DNA from: Camillea tinctor
Taxonomy: Eukaryota > Ascomycota > Sordariomycetes > Xylariales > Xylariaceae
NCBI GenBank assembly: GCA_022578605.1
Contig: MU394118.1
Span: 1-64,000 of the forward strand
DNA length: 64,000 nucleotides
Direction: 5' to 3'
The position numbers were made by a program, and so were the translations under genes. Below are positions 60,183 to 64,000 of the stretch, one piece after another; position 1 is the first letter of the stretch, and each line of letters begins with the position of its first letter. The notes beneath the pieces were generated by a model. That model was given only the letters and a program-made list of their open reading frames with translations. It was not told where the DNA came from and did no database searches.

Positions 60183-60321
60183 AAAGCCCGCATGTTGCGG
60201 TGATACAATCCCTGGCACGTATATAGTTAAGCAGGACTGTATGATAACTGCAATGGCACCGATATATGAGGGTAGTTGGATGAGGATAAGTTTCAAAATA
60301 AAAATAAAATGTGACTCGAGA
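60183..60321. terminator. Short convergent 3' region
   Basis: Only 139 bases separate the stops of the aldo-keto reductase (plus) and the RDEL protein gene (minus). It is AT-rich with AATAAAAATAAAA near 60297, a plausible polyadenylation region for the plus strand. Confidence 0.45.
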
Positions 60322-61266
60322 TCACAATTCATCTCTTCCCTTTTCCTCCTCGACGTCCTCCTTCTCCTCCACCGATATTTTCTTCAAAACTCGCGCCTCA
60401 ATCGTAAACTCCACATCTCTCCTGCCCTTCGCCCGCCGTGCTTTCGTGTGCTTCGTAATCCAGGCCACCACCCCGCCGTCCACAAGCTCGTGGCTGTACT
60501 TTGATAGATCCAGAAGCGTGCCTATAGAACTCATGTGAGCTAAAACGGAACATTTACATATAGTGTATATATGTTTTTGGTTATGTCGTATGCATAGATG
60601 AGATAAGAGATACTTACTCTCACACTCGCTCCCCTCCGCCACCCACAGCGGCAGAATCGGGTACATAACCCCCGGCGCGAAAATAACCACCTTCTCCTGC
60701 TCCCCTTCCTTTTCCTCCTCCCCTTCTCTCGGCACCTCCCCGTCACTCGCCCCCAGAGGCCGTAATCCCACCGTACTGCTCTCCCCCCTCCACACCCCCT
60801 CCGGCATGATCTGCCTCGTGCGCCTAAACACCGCCACCACGGGCCTATCCACCTCCCCTTCTCCTTCTCCTTCTCCCCCCATCCCCTCCTGCTGCGCAAC
60901 CCACTCCCTCACCCTCCCCGGCACGTCCCCCCACCCCATCTCCAGCATCTTCCGGTCGATGCCCACGGGCTCGTACCCCTCCCAGCTGCCCGGGTAGCGG
61001 CGCCCGTCGAACACGCGCTTCAGCGCGCCCGCGTAGGGGGAGAGACCCTTGGGCGGGGCGTCGGGCAGGTCGTCGAGGAGGTACTCGTTGGCCGTGAAGG
61101 TGGCGGTGGCGATGCAGGCGGGTGTGTAGCTGGCGAGGGAGGTGCGGTTGAAGGGGTTGGTCCAGGGGAAGGGGCCGCGGGGGGGCATGTCGGGGAGGGG
61201 GGATTGGGCGGTGCAGAAGGGGAGGAGGAGGGAGAGGGAGAGGAAGGTGGGGGGTGGGAGGTGCAT
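60322..61266 (-). CDS. Secretory protein of unknown function with C-terminal RDEL
   Basis: Two exons, 61266-60618 and 60539-60322, give 288 residues. The 78-base intron (GTAAGT to TTTTAG) is a multiple of three and has no stop, so the unspliced frame is also open, but it codes an implausible Cys/His/Lys stretch. A signal peptide is clear (PPPTFLSLSLLLPFCTAQS). The mature part contains a possible N-glycosylation site (NRTS), a conserved-looking block (TATFTANEYLLDDLPDAPPK, SPYAGALKRVFDGRRYPGSW) and IFAPGVMYPILPLWVAEGSE, then charged Glu-rich segments. The last residues are GRDEL, close to the KDEL/HDEL retrieval signal, so residence in the endoplasmic reticulum is inferred. No family was recognised. 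Glu/Gly-rich linkers make the middle low in complexity. Confidence 0.75.
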   Translation of the reverse strand: MHLPPPTFLSLSLLLPFCTAQSPLPDMPPRGPFPWTNPFNRTSLASYTPACIATATFTANEYLLDDLPDAPPKGLSPYAGALKRVFDGRRYPGSWEGYEPVGIDRKMLEMGWGDVPGRVREWVAQQEGMGGEGEGEGEVDRPVVAVFRRTRQIMPEGVWRGESSTVGLRPLGASDGEVPREGEEEKEGEQEKVVIFAPGVMYPILPLWVAEGSECESKYLLSHLCIRHNQKHIYTICKCSVLAHMSSIGTLLDLSKYSHELVDGGVVAWITKHTKARRAKGRRDVEFTIEARVLKKISVEEKEDVEEEKGRDEL

Positions 61267-62792
61267 TGTGGTGGTGATGATGATGATGGGAGGGTTGGTA
61301 GGTAGATACTCTCTCTATGAGTATATGTGTATGGAATGGGCAGATGAGCGAAAGATTCACACAAGATAGGCGCTTGGGCAGGTAAGGTGTTCGTCTTAAA
61401 TAATGAGGTCTAGCCCATCGGGAAAACTGTCCAGATGGGGCTTCGCCAAGACGGCCCCCCTTCGCGTGCGGACTGGGTTGGAAGGGTTGAGAAGCTGTTT
61501 AATTGAAACATCGCGCTCCGCTCTAGGGTATAGTAGAGCCTCATGGACTCATTACGCACTTGTGGTGAGTTTCAATCATCATTGGGGCATATCATGTTGT
61601 TTAGACGGAGTGGCACAGGTACATTATGTAGTAAGTGGATACCTATGTGCTATTCATTCTGTTTATTTAGCCCATGCTAAGCCCAGAAAGACTATGATCC
61701 ATTTTGTGAATACGCACTAGCAGAGAAAGACAAATACTATAGACACGAAGCTAAGTAATGTATAAAAAGATTGAAACCAAGCATGTGAGAACTATTCGTG
61801 TAAGAATATCTTCCCCATCACGAAAGGGCTGTGCCCCACTGAATATCATTGGCGGATTAATATGCCAATAAAAGCTTAGAAAGACATACCTCCTACAGGA
61901 ACATAGAGAGCATTTTCATGTATGAGCAACGGAAATGAAGGTAGTTATAGTTGTGTCAAGGGTTGCGTGAGAATAGAGAAAATATTCCCATATGTACCTA
62001 GGTATGTATGTAAAGCTAAAAAGCAAATGCTAATAGCTTTTTGACTATTAGCTCATATATATAGTCCGTGACAATGTAATAATGACATGTAGTTGTAGTT
62101 CCCGCTAGATTCCTCGCACAATAACATAGCGATTACCTCTGCACTTGTCCCTTGCTTGGTCCCTCGTGATATATCGTTTGTTGGTCTGTGTTATGCCTTT
62201 ATAAGGACTAAGTAATAAGGCTCAGCTGGGGAAGAAGTACTATTACTTTGAAAGTACTATGTCTTTTTATTAAATATGGTTGGTGTTTGAAGGAAATCAA
62301 ATATAAACATTTAACATCTCTTAACAGAACAAGACTTACTACTTTCTTAATATCACTGACTTTTAAAAGTCTCTAGCTCCCTACCGTCTATGTACATTAT
62401 GTAGTAGAGTTCGTGAATAATAGGCGTGTATGGGATACCATTAAGTTTCGGTCTAGTTACGAGACCTAAATGTAAGGCATACGTATTATAGCTGGCATAG
62501 GCTATAATGGTAATAAAGTAGTCACACCCTATTCTGAGAATAATACATTCTTATCAACGAGACTAAAGATTCAATGATTTGGATAGCGATCAGGGCGAAA
62601 GAACAATAGCGAGTAAACAATTTGAATATATTCTTCCCGAACGATAGTAGGTATGGACGATGCATCAAAGGCGTCAAGTTGATACCATTAATCATACTCA
62701 TTCTACATACAAAGTCTCTAGGACCTGGTTGAAAGCAAACGCACTCTAGAGAAAACAAAATATCCGGTCAGAGATAGTTAGCGGCACATATT
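61267..62792. other. Intergenic stretch of 1.5 kb
   Basis: No gene is visible. It is AT-richer than the coding parts, with no tRNA or repeat recognised. Confidence 0.5.
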
Positions 62793-63862
62793 CTACCACT
62801 TGCCGCCGTGCAGGTCCCTGCGGCTGGCACTGTGGGCAGCAGCCTCAGAGCCGGTGATAAGAATAGTCGCGTTCTCAACCAGTTGCGACGTCCGGATAAT
62901 CTGATCTATCGTGACTGGGCTTGACTTCTTGACCCAGCCTAGCTCTGCGGGCAGGCGTTCATTTTCTACCAGCACTATATTAGTCTCTTATTGGGAAAAG
63001 GGGGGTGGGGTGGGATATGGTGGGTTCCTTCTAGAACTTACGGAAGAAATACTCCACGAAGCTTCTGTTGACGGTTCCACCCTCAATTTCACCGAAAACA
63101 ATGATTGGGGCGGCGACCTCTCCGAGACTGAATGCTTCAGTCGTGGCAGTGAAGGTGTATTCAGGGTTGGTAGACCGAGACTCGATCTGGCGGAATAGCT
63201 TTCCGTTCGCCAGCATCTCAGCGCTGAGAGTTTCATCGGTCCAGTAGACCTTGGTTGTGTCGAAGATTGTTTGGTTGAAAATGTGGTTATTGCCGAAAAA
63301 GGCGTCAGATCGACTGTGAGTTATGTGAGCCTTTGTAACACAGCAAATAGGACACCAGGTGCAACAACGTCGTAGACTTACCTCATGCTCGCATCATGTT
63401 CCAAAACATTATGCCGATTCAGGTTATCACTATAGCGTCTGGTGTGAGCTGATATCTTCAAAAATAATCGTCGTTGGGCTCCTAGATGTCGCTTACAGGG
63501 TAAAGAAGGTAGCGTTAGGCTCCGGGTTGGCAATGATTGCTTGATCAAACATGATGCCTCCTAAAGTCTCGTTGAAATTGAGTCCGTCCTTCAGACCCTT
63601 AACCACAACCTCCTTTGTGAGACCCTTGCCGTCGTGGGGGAGGAAACCGTGGTTTGCCAGCGTATTCATCATAGGGCATGGGCCTCGAACTAAAGAGGGA
63701 AAGAAACTTGAGTGTTAGACAGATACTACTTTCAGCGGTGGATAGGGTCAACATACAGTCGTTCGGCCCAGCGGGTGCCCATCCCTCAATAGAGCCCCGG
63801 GCATAGTGAGGGCTAGCAAGGGCCGTGGAAATGCTAAGGAGCAAAGTAAATGGGAAGATCAT
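62793..63862 (-). CDS. Small secreted heme-thiolate peroxidase (chloroperoxidase/peroxygenase-like)
   Basis: Five exons, 63862-63757, 63689-63497, 63429-63382, 63313-63042 and 62965-62793, give 228 residues. A signal peptide (MIFPFTLLLSISTALAS) is followed by the hallmark PCPMMNTLANHGFLPHDGK, in which C40 should be the proximal heme ligand. The cation-site motif EHDASMSRSD at residues 75-84 is formed by joining exons 3 and 4. Several Asn-x-Ser/Thr sites (NETL, NATF, NQTI, NRSF) fit secretion. The family oxidises halides or inserts oxygen from hydrogen peroxide into organic compounds outside the cell. Exon 5 may start at 62974 instead, adding three residues; the start at 62965 gives FFQNERLPAELGW, which better fits family spacing. 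The gene is complete in the window. Confidence 0.9.
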
Positions 63863-64000
63863 GATGGGCGCTTGGTAAACGAAAGTCGGCTTAGAGAAGG
63901 AGTGGAAGTGATGAAGGTGGATAGTGCAACATTGGTATCTGAGGAGAGCGTTGGGCATATCCCACAATATATAATAACAACCCTCTCCAGGGACGTTCAT
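63863..64000 (-). promoter_or_regulatory. Promoter-side sequence of the peroxidase gene
   Basis: The remaining 138 bases upstream of the peroxidase start contain no other gene. On the minus strand they hold TATTATATATTG near 63965-63976, a possible TATA-type element about 110 bases before the start codon. Confidence 0.35.

Overview
This window comes from the nuclear genome of a filamentous ascomycete fungus, most likely a Sordariomycete or a close relative. Genes are split by many short GT-AG introns of about 50-160 bases, coding exons are GC-rich at the third codon position, and gene-free DNA is full of short microsatellites and the word TACCTA/TAGGTA. The products have clear fungal counterparts (Prp19, Rrb1, Dom34, a CRH-type cell wall enzyme, a chloroperoxidase-like enzyme). 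One end is a block of almost pure A+T of the kind left by repeat-induced point mutation. The species cannot be named from the sequence.

Layout. 1-2805 is an AT-only block with a sharp edge. 3.9-12.3 kb is a gene group: a RING-like protein with two SUMO-interacting motifs, the spliceosomal ubiquitin ligase Prp19, divergently an OHCU decarboxylase of purine breakdown, and an unrecognised Pro/Arg-rich protein. 12.3-31.6 kb is nearly empty and holds one Myb/SANT gene at 17-18 kb. From 31.6 kb there is a two-SANT-domain DNA-binding protein whose first exon lies about 570 bases upstream of its main exon. 37-49 kb holds a GPI-type GH16 cell wall transglycosylase, a Rossmann-fold NAD(P)-binding protein, a secreted beta-propeller lactonase-like protein and a dihydroxy-acid dehydratase with nine exons. 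49-58 kb is housekeeping: the ribosome-assembly chaperone Rrb1, an assembly gap inside long G and C runs, a large WD40/zinc-ribbon protein, and the ribosome-rescue factor Dom34. 58.9-63.9 kb holds an aldo-keto reductase with a possible mitochondrial leader, a secretory protein ending in RDEL, and a small heme-thiolate peroxidase.

The genes do not form one obvious pathway. The lactonase-like gene and the dehydratase are adjacent and could act on sugar acids, but this is only an inference. The most notable points are two consecutive micro-exons (5 and 8 bases) in the dehydratase that together encode its iron-sulfur cysteine motif, an 11-base micro-exon plus an in-frame leader in the aldo-keto reductase, the SUMO-motif/RING-like protein, the RDEL protein, and the 54-base G run next to a gap. 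All exon models were built by hand from splice signals, reading frame and family resemblance, with no transcript data.
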